A stretch of 64,000 nucleotides of DNA from Cavenderia fasciculata (lineage: Eukaryota > Evosea > Eumycetozoa > Acytosteliales > Cavenderiaceae), in the NCBI RefSeq assembly GCF_000203815.1, contig NW_004457639.1, forward strand, positions 310,001 through 374,000, given 5' to 3'. Position numbers and translations under genes: made by a program. Shown here one piece after another: positions 11,076 through 22,016 of the stretch (the first letter of the stretch is position 1; every line of letters begins with the position of its first letter). A model generated the notes under the pieces. It did no database searches. It saw nothing but the letters and a program-made list of their open reading frames with translations, and had not been told where the DNA came from.

Positions 11076-12396
11076 CTTATTATTATTATTATTATTAGTC
11101 TATTATATTAAATTATGTTGTTGTTGTTGTCAAATACTATTCTACTACAACGATTGTATTTACAAATGATTTGATATATTGTACAAGTCAGAAAGGATGA
11201 TTGATTTAAATCCAAGTTATTTTCTGTATCAAAACTTTAAATTCCCTATCTCTCAAAGTTGTTGTGTTGTTTGTGCTGATGGTTTGTCAAATAAAGGGAT
11301 GACAAAGAGAAGGATGTGGAGAAAGAGGTAATGTACATAGAGGGTGAGGCAAAGATAGAAAAGGAGGAGGAAAAAAAAAGAAAGGTGTTAATGAAATGTA
11401 TTTATTAATTAATTTAGTTGATCTCTCTATCTAGCTGTCTATCTATTGTTGTTGATTTAAAGTTGATAGACATGTGCAGTAGCTTCTTCTTTATTGGTTA
11501 TGTGGTTGATGGGGGAGAAATAAACAACACAGATAGATACTACAGTGTTGTATCTGTAAATTAAATAAAGTGATTTATCTGTATCTGTTGTTTGTTTGTT
11601 TGTTTGAATATAAATATAATATATTTATATCATTGACTCTCTCTCTCTCTCTCTTTCTCTCTTCTTCTCTTCTCTTAAAAATGTAACCAAAGTAGTATGA
11701 AGCAGCTGCTTGTATGAGGACTGTTAAATTATTATTATTTGTTTTGTCCACAGTTAAACACATACAATATTATTTGATATGACGGTCGGTAATGAAAGTA
11801 AGATGTGATGAGAATAAGACACCAACAACTGACCTTGACTATGTGTCTCTTCCCCTCTTTTTTATGTGTTTCGTTTATGAGCGATGTGCTAAAATACAAT
11901 TATTCATACACCCACTGCAGTTGAGTTGTTATTCTTTCCGTATCAGTGCTAGCAGGATAGTGGTGGTGGTTGGGTTTTAGATGTTGGTTGGTTGGTTATT
12001 ATTGCTGTGAGATTGGATAATTATTATTATTACTCTTATTATTATTCTTATCTTTATAATTATAAAATTTTAAAACTATTATGTAATTTAATATATATAT
12101 ATATATTTATTCCAAGGGAGATATCATCTATAACTAGTTTGGCTTGACTCAACGGATGAAATTTTAAATTAAATAATGTGTAAAAACACAAAAAATATCC
12201 CTTTTTCAGATCTGACAGTAGCAACAATATAAAAATTTAACAAGGAAATGAACGAAATCCTGGTTCCTCGATTCCAAAGTAAAGGGGGGGAGTGGTTTAT
12301 TTTTTTGCGTTTCCCAAGGGTTCTATACATACATGCAAATATGATGCGATGGTTTGTCAAATCAGTGACAAGTCTTGTCTATCTATGATGGAGAAT
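11076..12396. other. Intergenic, 1.3 kb, no gene seen
   Basis: AT-rich spacer upstream of the four-TM gene and downstream of RINT1. It holds (ATT)n at 11078-11097, a CT-rich tract at about 11636-11680 and TA repeats near 12090. Short ORFs (11575-11763 minus, 11792-11980 plus, 12169-12360 minus) have no coding character. No tRNA or snRNA was recognised. Confidence 0.6.
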
Positions 12397-15300
12397 TCAA
12401 AGAAGACGCAATTTTATTAGATTAATACAATCGCCAGACTCAATATTGAATATTTTGTTTTCTTTTAGTAATTCCTCTTCAGTGCCAGACAATATTTTCT
12501 TGTTTAATTTTTCACTAAAACTATTTAATTGTGAATTGGTCATTTTCAAAACAATACAACTTTCATGTACCCTATAAAATAAATAATAAACAAAAATAAT
12601 TATTATTAGTCTCCAAATATTTAAATAATTTAAAATCCATACTTTTTAAAATAATTTTCAGGTTCTTTTGTAAACATTGAAAATATTAAAAATAATGTAC
12701 TCATATCCTTTGTAAATTGAATTCCATCTAGATAAAGAAATAAAATAATAATTAATAATTCAAATTCCACTCTTTTAAAATTAATTTTGATTGATTGATA
12801 TTGTTTTTTTTTTTTGTACCTTTAAAAGTAAACTTAAAGGAACTTTCAATTAATAATTTAAATATATGATTATCAATTTTCAATGACAATTTTCTCCAAA
12901 GTGATGGCAATTTGTTTGAACAAAGACAACGAGAAATGACACCAAGTTGGAAACGAAGAGTTGAAAGGGCATCTACAATTTCATGTGAAATATCAAGATG
13001 TGATGATTCCTTTTCTACATTTCTTTCAAATGCCGTTGTAATCGAAGAGTTTTCCTCATTTTGTTCACCTTCTTGTCCACCTGGTTTGTTGGAAGAAGAA
13101 TTGGTTGAAGTTGCTTTTGGAGTTGATGGTTTGGAGCTAGAATTCTTGGCAGCATTACTTAAAAATATATTTGATTTGTTTGATCTAATAAAAAAAATAA
13201 ACAAAAGATTAGCAACTATTTAAATTGATAGATAGAGATATATATTTGTTGTTTGAGACTTACGATCTTTTAAGATAATTTGAAATTCTTGAAGAGAAAT
13301 TAATAAATACAATATCAACCATTCTTGAAATCATTTTTTTGGAAAGTTTTTTGTAGGTCATGATGATGGTTGAAAAGGAGGAATAGGTTTGATCGTTTTT
13401 ACTTGGATCATCATCACTGTCATCGCTATCGGCGCCAAGGTAGAGATTTTTGTTGGTCGATCTACGTTTACGTTGCATGTATTGATAGATTTCAATAAAC
13501 AATAGTTGATCATCCCATTCTCTGAGTATGCAAACGACATAGTTGATAGAGTTGAATACAAAGCAAATCTCTCGGAGTTGTATTTCATCGTATTCAGTCA
13601 TACCATCGCTAGTGAGTGATCTCCAACTGCTGTAAATGTCTGGGCCACGAGGTACCATGGTTTCAAGCTCGTCACGGTATTTGCAGAGGAGGTCGAGCTG
13701 AATCTTGCCAAAGAATTCAAAGCAAAGTGATCGGTCGCTGAGTCGTGCATATCGATCGGTCAATGCACGCAAGAGAGATATCAACTCGTAGGCCGACTGA
13801 GATGGTTTCAAAATATCAATGTCTGCAAATTCGTCCTTGTAGTATTGATGCCAACGTTCAGGTGATCGTACCAAATCTTGGAAACAATTTCGACAAATTA
13901 ATATTTCAAGAGACAACCATCCATCAAATATCTTTGGATCTTCCAATACATCGACTGGAACAATGGTATCATCAGAGTCTTGTTTTTTTCCAACTACTCC
14001 ATCTTGTTGTTGTTGTTGTTCAGAGTCTGAATCAGAGTCACCCAAATGAACCAAAGATAGACCTGGTGGAGATGGATATAGATAGACCTCTGAGAGATAC
14101 TTTTGGAATGAGAATATTTCATCAATGATGTGATGGAATGTCTTTCTAGAGTTTTGATCGTGTTTGGCGAGCTGACCTAAAAGATCACCCTTGAACTTTT
14201 CATTTAGACGACCTACCAACGACGCAATAAACCATCTTTGAACATCGATATAGGTGATTGATTGTTGATTTAGATAGGTCTGTAGACTATGAAGAAAGGG
14301 TGTATGATCCTTGAGAACCTTTTTAATATGGTGAATAGGCCATTCTGGTTTGGTAACAAGATTGGTAACTCTTTTACTTTGAAAGTGATATTTAAATCCT
14401 TTTAAAATTGGTTCTAATAATATATCAATTGCCCATAAACTAGATGGTAATTGAAATATCCATGGTGATAAAGTTGATGATGATGAAGATGTAGAAGGGG
14501 TAGATTGTTGTTTGTTGTTGTTATTATTATTATTTGATTTGTTGGTTGTTGTTGTGGTGGTGGTAGAGGTAGCAGTTGTTGGTAAAGTAGATGGATATTT
14601 TTGAACATTTAATTGTAAAATGATAAGGTTTGCAAAATTGTTTTGGAATCGTCTAAGGTTTGCTAAAATCTTATCATCTTGTTCCTTGCCAGGTGAACTG
14701 ATACCTTGTGATGTATTAATTGGTGACGATGAGGATGTGGATAATGGATTATTATTATTATTGTTATTTGACATGGTTGATTGATCTTCATTATTGTATA
14801 ATGATGATGAATTATTTAGAGCATTTAAAAGTGGTTGATTTTGATTATTTGAATTCATAATTGATATCCAATTTATATCTTTTAATGATTTCTTTAATTC
14901 TCTATAGATAAAATATAGTACATTAGTAGATAATAATAATTATTATTATTATTGTTAATAAAAGATACAAACTCTTTCATTTTAACTTCCAATAGAGTTG
15001 AAAGATCACCAATCATATGATCAATTAATTTTGTGAGATGATAACATGGTTGTTCATGATCACTATCACTAGTTGAACTATTAATATCTGGTGATTTCAA
15101 ACAATGTAAATTATGTTGTATTTCAACAAGATTGATAAATGGATAAAGTGATCGATTCAATTGATTCTTTTCAATAAATAATTTAATCTTTGTACTAAGA
15201 GAAGAAGAAGAAGAAAGAGATCAATAATTAGTACAAACATACATGATTAGGTTGTTTGTTGTAACATACTAGAATATATTAATCAATAGTAATAATTGAA

Positions 15301-15768
15301 TATATTTTTTGAGACGAGTTACTTGATTAATCAATTGAGTGAATTTACACAAGGTTGTGATTCTAGATGATGTATTTGTATGTTTCTTTAATTGCAATAA
15401 TAAATCTTCTCTCTTGGCTTCCATAGATTCCAATTGTACAAGTGTATCATTACATTCTTGTTTAAATGAATTTACAGATTCATCATTTGATAATGTATTC
15501 AACTAAAAAGTAAACAAAAGAATCATGTTAACATGTGTGTATGATGTTATTCTTCTCTCCTCTTCTCCTTTCTTGAACATACAATATTTAAAATTGAATC
15601 TCTTTCCTTTGATAATTGTAGTTTTAGTTTATTGCATTGTGATAACGATGATTCATTGATTAAATTGTCATTGAGGAATGTTAATGTATCAAATGTTTCA
15701 ATCTCTACTTCATCACCATCATTCTCTTTTCCTCTACTACTATTACTAGTCGTCGTACTGCTACTCAT
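12397..15768 (-). CDS. rint1: RINT1/Tip20 homologue, ER-tethering complex subunit
   Basis: Seven exons: 15768-15583, 15502-15270, 15194-14973, 14901-13264, 13184-12820, 12727-12643 and 12571-12397, giving 967 aa. All junctions are GT..AG and in phase; the exon 3 donor (GA|GTTTGT) is chosen to keep frame. The N-terminal 200 residues are coiled coil (QECNDTLVQLESMEAKREDL). Low-complexity Asn/Ser/Thr stretches interrupt the middle. The RINT1/TIP20 domain starts at WAIDILLEPILKGFKYHFQ and runs through KPEWPIHHIKKVLKDHTPFL, EIFSFQKYLSEVY and LISLLRALTDRYARLSDRS. With Dsl1/ZW10 and NAG/Sec39 these proteins tether Golgi-derived COPI vesicles at the ER. An insert of several dozen residues rich in Asp, Ser and Gln lies in the domain. 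Confidence 0.88.
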
Positions 15769-16405
15769 CTCTCTCTCTTAAATAATATACATGTATGAAT
15801 TGGCAAGAGTAAATTTAATAATAATAAGTCACTTCAGAATGAATCATCAGAAAAAAGGTCAATTTTGGGTTTGTGAAGATCAATCTGTCTTTTTTTTTTT
15901 ATTAAATATTATTCTTGAAATAAATACTGGATAATAAATATTTTGATCAACAGAGGATGTAGATCTTCTTCTATAGAATGTTATGGTATTTCTAGGTGGG
16001 GGGAAGTGGGGAGGGGGTTATATATAATAATATATATAATATCAAACACTCAACAAAGAGATTTATATGGTACTTTGATGATGTCGATGTAGATTATATA
16101 ATTATTTTAAAAATGGCGTGGATGTGAAACATGGAAATAAAACTATAAATAAATAATAAATATATAAATATATATGATTATGATGTGGGAGGAGGAGGGG
16201 GAGTATATATATATATGATTGATGACAAGTAGGGAAATATACATAATTGTCATTTTGGTGAGGGATGAGTGATTGATAATCTATAAAATATGATTAGGTT
16301 ATGACTCTTTTTTGTTTTTGATTGTTGTTTTTTGTTGTTGTTGTTTTTGTTTTTTCTTTTGTTTCTCTATACATAAAAAAAATTATTAATTTAATTAATT
16401 GTGTT
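15769..16405. other. Intergenic between RINT1 and the ArfGAP gene
   Basis: AT-rich spacer with a G-rich stretch (AGGTGGGGGGAAGTGGGGAG, about 15994-16013) and a second one around 16190-16202, each with several short G runs on the plus strand. TG-rich and T-rich tracts lie near 16310-16360. No ORF or RNA gene recognised. Confidence 0.5.
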
Positions 16406-18283
16406 TTAACATTTAAAACTAATAGTTGAGATTGGTGGTTTGATTGATTCATCATTTGGAATATATTCTCTTCTCTTATATTTTGATATAATATATTCCT
16501 CTTTTTCTTGTCTAAATAAATAGAATAGAATTAAATAAATATATTAATATCTTTGTTTTCTTTTTTTTAGTTTGGTTTTGTTTTGTATTGTTTTCTTTTA
16601 GTTTGATTTGACATACAATAAACTTTTTGGATAAATTATTTTTTCTTTTAATCTTGATTCCCAATATTGATTAGAGATTGAATTACCGATAGATTCAAAA
16701 AGTTGAACATGAGATTGTTCCCAACAAGTGTCAAGGATGACACTGTATACCTCAGACATTTGGTTGGAGCCAATCTTTTGATGAATGTTGCAACAATCGT
16801 CACAGAGAAAACAACCTAGTGAAATTGATCCCCATTCAGGGTCTTCGCTATTACAATCTACACAATATCTATTTCCTAGTCTGTTTCTCAACTGCAGTAT
16901 ATGTTGACGACGGTCAACTGGTACACCTTCCAAATCCAAATAATCCTCTACAGACATTGATTTGGTCAATTTGCCAAGTTGTTTCTTTTTCAAGAATGGA
17001 TTATTCTCTTTATAGTCTTTGCTACTTTCAATAGCTTGAATCCATTGACCTACAATTGTCAGACTATCCGATGCAAATTTAAATGTTTGGAATGGTGTTT
17101 TCAATTGAAAAGTAGGTCTCTTTGAATTTGATAATAATTTTATAGTTGAATATTTATATCCTATAATTCTAATTGGTTGTAATTCCTAAAGAAAAATAAA
17201 TAAAAAACAAACAAACAAAAAATATTAATATTTTTTTCTTTTCTTTTTTCTTTTTTTCTATTTCCAAACTTACAGTATAAGATTTAAATATTTGAATTGA
17301 ATTATTATCAAGTACAACCCAATGACGATTCTCTCCACAAATACTAACAGTGAAATAATTTTGAAGGTGGAGAGTTGGTTGATTGAAAAGATTGGTTAGG
17401 TTGTTTTGGTTGCCTGCAGAGTTGGGAATCGATGGTGTTGGGTAATAATCGAGACCTTGGATAAAGAGACGGACACCTTTATCAGGCTCGGCAAGCATGG
17501 AAATGGGTGTGGCGAGGGAGAGAGGGGGAGACGACTCGATGGCATTCCAAGGTTTGATCTGACACTTGAGGTCCATGATCATCATCTTTTTCTTTCTACC
17601 TATTTTATCCAATATCTCTCTGACAGTGTCAGATGGTCCAAATTGAAGGATAGTGTGTTCATTGAATGGCGGTACAAACACCTTGAGCAGTGTGACATGT
17701 CTCTTGTGTGACTTGATCGATGTGTTTTTCGATTTCTTACCCTTGAATGATGAATCTTTGACTGAGAAATCCTTGGCAAAAAATATATTTGGGTCATCTG
17801 TAATAAACACATTTTGGAATGGCGACGATGAGGAAGAGGTCAACGAAGATGACAAACATGCTGGTGGGGGAGAGTTTGGGAATGATCTAGCAATACTCTT
17901 TGCAAGACTGTTTTGAGTTGACTCGTCTGCTGTGCCTCCATCAGATGAAGTGACAAGGTTTGGTGGGTTGGGAAGAATCTTTACATAATTTTTTGGAAAG
18001 ATACCGGTTTTGGCAGAATCGAGTGTACGTCCTCTCCACCATCCGTCGGTACATTGGTCAGTGACAATGATGAATGTATCTTTGGTAAGCTCCAACTCCT
18101 CCTTGTCATCAGCTTCATAGTTGTATAAAACAACTGCAAATGCCTCTTCATTTCTCTTTTCAAGTACTATGTTTTTAGGGCTCTTTGAACGGAGTGATCC
18201 GGCAAGTAGTGCGTTGTTACCACCTGTCACCGACTTGGTACGCATCAGTAGTTGTTGGGATCTTGACAATGATTGGGAAATTG

Positions 18284-18314
<31 letters not shown>

Positions 18315-19379
18315 TGGTCTTGGGATAGACTGAGTTTGAGCAAGTGACTGGGACAAGGCAGACTGGTAGTTTTGGTGTTGGACAGATTTGAAAGCAGTGT
18401 TTTGACCGTCTGGACGCCAGTTGTTGCTGTTGGTTGCTTTGGGAGAGGCTATCGAGGCGGCCGAGAGAGGTGGGAGTGAGCCGCTACTAGTACTATTCGA
18501 GCTGGTGATAGGGACGTTTGAAGAGGAGGTCTTGAGCATACTTGGACTCGTTCCAATACTCAACATGGAGGTAGGGTAAAATCCACTACTAGTGTTTAAC
18601 GGGCCACCGCTGTCTAGTGAATTGTTGGAAGAGAGTATGGTTGCAAGACTGGATGCAGAGTCGAGTGAGTTTTGGTTATTATAGTTGATCATATTTCTCG
18701 ATGCTCCTGCACCAGACTCTGCTGCTTGATGATGAAGTCGATTCGAATAAAAGTTTTGAGAGGGGAATAATATTTTATGTGTTGGTAGAGGGATGGCAAC
18801 TGACCCTTTATGATGTTGATGTTGATGTAGATGTTGATGTAGATGAAGATGGTCATCATCAGATATTGCCATAGAGTCTGCAGTTGAAGTGGATGATGTT
18901 GTTGAGTTTTGTTGTTGTACTGAAAATGGATGAATTGGAACGGGTGCAGTTGAAGCAGGTCCAAATGAATTATCTAAAACTGGTTGTATTGGTAGTATTG
19001 TATGTTGTTGATTATTATTATTTATCTGTTGTTGTTGTTGTTTGATCTTTTGATGATGATGAATAAAAATGATTTGTTTATTACCCTTCATTCCCAAACC
19101 TTTGGGTTTGACCGATACCCATTTAGTTGGTTGTTGTGGAGGGTTGTTGTGAATGTTGACATTGGCAATACTATTGTTCTCTTTGAGCATGATCATTTCT
19201 TGTTGTGAATGTGATAAAGGTGATGGTATCCTAATACCTCCACTCATTGTCAACTTTCTTTGTAACAATGGACTGCCACGAGGCGATGGCGGACTCATGG
19301 AGGGGAATTCATTTAAAATGGATGATGATCTTCGAAGTCGGGTCTTTGGTGACTGACGTGCTATTGCCGGTTGACTCAT
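16406..19379 (-). CDS. SH3-RA-PH-ArfGAP multidomain protein; ArfGAP lacks arginine finger
   Basis: Three exons: 19379-17274, 17185-16617 and 16511-16406, giving 926 aa. A low-complexity Ser/Gln/His/Asn N-terminal half (about 1-400) is followed by an SH3 domain (AFAVVLYNYEADDKEELELT to GIFPKNYVKILP), an RA-like domain (VTLLKVFVPPFNEHTILQF, SDTVREILDKI, VRLFIQGLDYYP), a PH domain split by intron 1 (NYFTVSICGENRHWVVLD to SDSLTIVGQWIQAIESSK) and an ArfGAP zinc finger. The finger is C-x2-C-x16-C-x2-C (YCVDC, then CDDC). The residue four after the last Cys, normally Arg in HRxLG, is Gln here (CCNIHQKIG). ArfGAPs stimulate GTP hydrolysis on Arf in membrane traffic and actin control. Without the arginine this one may bind Arf without activating it. 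RA-PH plus SH3 suggests recruitment by a Ras/Rap GTPase. Confidence 0.87.
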
Positions 19380-21046
19380 ATTTTTTTTAAATGTCCTTAT
19401 ATATATATGTTGTTGTTGTTGTTGTGTGGGTGAAGGAAGGATGGAAGATGTGGGCGTGTTTTAAAATGGGGTTGATAGATATTAATTATTGGATTGATGG
19501 ATAGATTTTAAAATAAATAAAATAAATAAATAAATAATAAATAAACTGTTTGATTATGATTGATTTCAAACTATAAACATTAAATGGGGTGATGATTGAT
19601 AGATAGGATAGGATAGGACAGGGTAGATATTAAATAAATGAATATAAATATTTGACCTGTCTTTTTCTTTTTAACTGCTGAAGAAGGTTTAAACTAACTT
19701 GATGGTATGAACTATCTCTATCTTATCTGTTGTCGTGGCGTGTGAAGTGATTGAAAAGATATTAAATTAAACAATTGAACCTTTTGTTGGACTCGGCTTT
19801 TTTAGAACAAGCGTGTGAACTGTTGTGATTTTATGAAGTGATTTAAATTAAAAGGTCTTTTGTCTAAAATAGATAGCAATTAGGTCATAAGGAGGAGACA
19901 AGTACCCAATCTACACGACGACAACGAAAGAGGGAAAGAATAAATATAAATATAAAATATAATTAATTTAAATGTGCTCGACGAACGATTGATTGATTTC
20001 AACCTTTGAGCCCCAATAGATGCCAAGCCCCAAAAATCTTTCTTAATTTTATTTTAATTTCGGCGCTGGGGTTGGGGCTGTTGACGATTATCGCGGTGGG
20101 ACACTAAAAGTCAAGGTTGCACTTTTTACAGAACCTGTTACGTTCTCTGAGACAAAGGTGGGTAGAAGAAAAAGCTTGAAAAGTGGTGTGCACCTCGTAA
20201 AAAACTCAAAATAGAACATAAAAATGAGAGATCCAACTAAACAAAGATGACGATGACACACAGATTCGACCAAGATGAGATAAACCGTGATTTGTCCAAT
20301 CGCTGGACAACTTTCTAAATTTAGACAAATTCATAGTAGATAGATAGAATGAGAACGTCATCTCTGAAAACGATAAAATTCAAAGCATATGCCATCGTTG
20401 TGCAAATATCAAACACTTCTCTGTACACCTTTCGGTTTTCACACGATTGTGTTTAAAAAAAATACTGACCACTATTATAGAATATATATTATCTGTATCT
20501 ATCTGTATCTATCTGTATTTTCTCCTTATTATTACCATACATAGAGTAGTATAAAAGTTTAGACTGTACACATACACACACAATTGTGAAAATGAAAGTA
20601 GTATGGTGAGGATTGTCAATCCCAAAGAAACAAAAATAGAAAGATCATAGGACAATTTCATTTCGATTGAGGGACGGCCTGGGTGTCAAAAAAAGGTAGT
20701 GAGACGAGTTCCGCAAATATCTAGGGTGAGTGACAGTTTCGACATTGTGATGAAAATTGCGCCATCAATGATGTTGGATGACGGAACTTGATATTTGATA
20801 CATTCCAATGGCCTATGCAACCTACCTTTCTTGTCTTTTATTTGGGGAATAAATGACATTCGGAGGTTTTAGATCAAATTATATTCCTTGTTCATTGAGA
20901 CAATACATTCATTTTATACATCATCTGACCGACCTGCAAAGTTATTTATAAATATATCTCTCTACATGTATCAACTACAACTAAAACAAATATAAATACA
21001 ATATAATATAAACATACCTACATCGATATCGATATCAAAAGAAATA
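19380..21046. other. Intergenic, 1.7 kb, with GC-enriched islands
   Basis: Upstream of two divergent genes. Mostly AT-rich, but about 20000-20290 and 20640-20830 are visibly less AT-rich. The first holds an inverted repeat (AGCCCCAA at about 20009 and TTGGGGCT at about 20071). No ORF with family resemblance (the 61-codon ORF at 20088-20273 is not convincing) and no known RNA gene recognised; regulatory DNA or an unrecognised ncRNA is possible. Confidence 0.5.
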
Positions 21047-21649
21047 ATGGCAAAACATACAGTGATTGAAAAGAGTTTAGGAGGTTTTGAAAAAGAATAC
21101 CCATCTATTCTTGAGGGATTGATCGATCCGTTGGATTACAAACTAATCCTACACGGATTCAATAGTCATATCACCTTTTTTAGATTTAGAATGATCAACT
21201 TTTTCATTACATTCATCATCTCATTGATACCTCTAGTCATCTTTTTAGTCGTAAACAATCATATGCAAGCTTTGATCACAGGATCATTAGGATCTCTCAA
21301 TATTATATTCTTTGTTATTTATTTAATCACTGCTAATCGAAGAGTAAATATAAAATGATTAACTTGGATTATCCTATTTCCACTGACATTAAACCCTTTC
21401 TTTTCCCTTTTTTTTTAGATAAATAAAGTATTTAATAAAAGAGTATTAAGATTAAGTGATAGATATGCAAAGGCTGGAATATCATTCTCATTGGAACCAA
21501 AGAGAGAACATTGTGGATGCTTTTCAACCTTAATTTTGAATATCTATGCCTATGACCTTGAGATTCAAGTAAACAAAGCATCTGACAATAATAATAATTC
21601 CTATTACAATGATAAGTCTGTTGGACATGGTGCCATTCTTATCAATTAA
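21047..21649 (+). CDS. Two-TM membrane protein, 175 aa; possible Spo7/CNEP1R1-like
   Basis: Two exons, 21047-21343 and 21419-21649, phase 0 junction (CGAAGA|GTAAAT .. TTTAG|ATAAAT). A cytosolic N-terminus (MAKHTVIEKSLGGFEKEYPS) is followed by two close membrane helices (MINFFITFIISLIPLVIFLV and SLNIIFFVIYLITA), then a basic amphipathic segment (RRINKVFNKRVLRLSDRYAK) and an Asn-rich tail. The hairpin of two helices followed by a KRV-type helix recalls the regulatory subunit of the Nem1/CNEP1 lipin phosphatase (Spo7/TMEM188), but no diagnostic motif can be claimed. The alternative is an ER-shaping or lineage-specific protein. Confidence 0.62.
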
Positions 21650-22016
21650 ACCAATTGTACATTTTCCCCCATCCTCCTCCTTTTCCTTCTCTTCCCTCCC
21701 ATCCTCCTAACATATATACTTCAATCCACTTCAACAAAGAAAGTTATGGAAATACCTGGCTGTATTCAGAATAAAATTCATTCAGGAACAAACTTTTCAT
21801 TTTGTATTATATAACACAATGGTTATTTATTTGTTAGTTTCTAATAATATTATTATTAGAGATATATTCATACATATATATTTTATTTAAATTATTATTA
21901 TTATTATTATGACTTTGGATTTGGATCATCATAAAAATTGGAATTATATACATTGTTATTATTATTATTATCAATATTATTATTATTACTATCAATATTA
22001 TTATTATTATTTGAAT
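21650..22016. other. Convergent 3' spacer with ATT repeats
   Basis: Lies between the converging two-TM and SulP genes. Contains C/T-rich DNA at about 21660-21710 and interrupted (ATT)n at 21890-22015. No gene. Confidence 0.6.
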
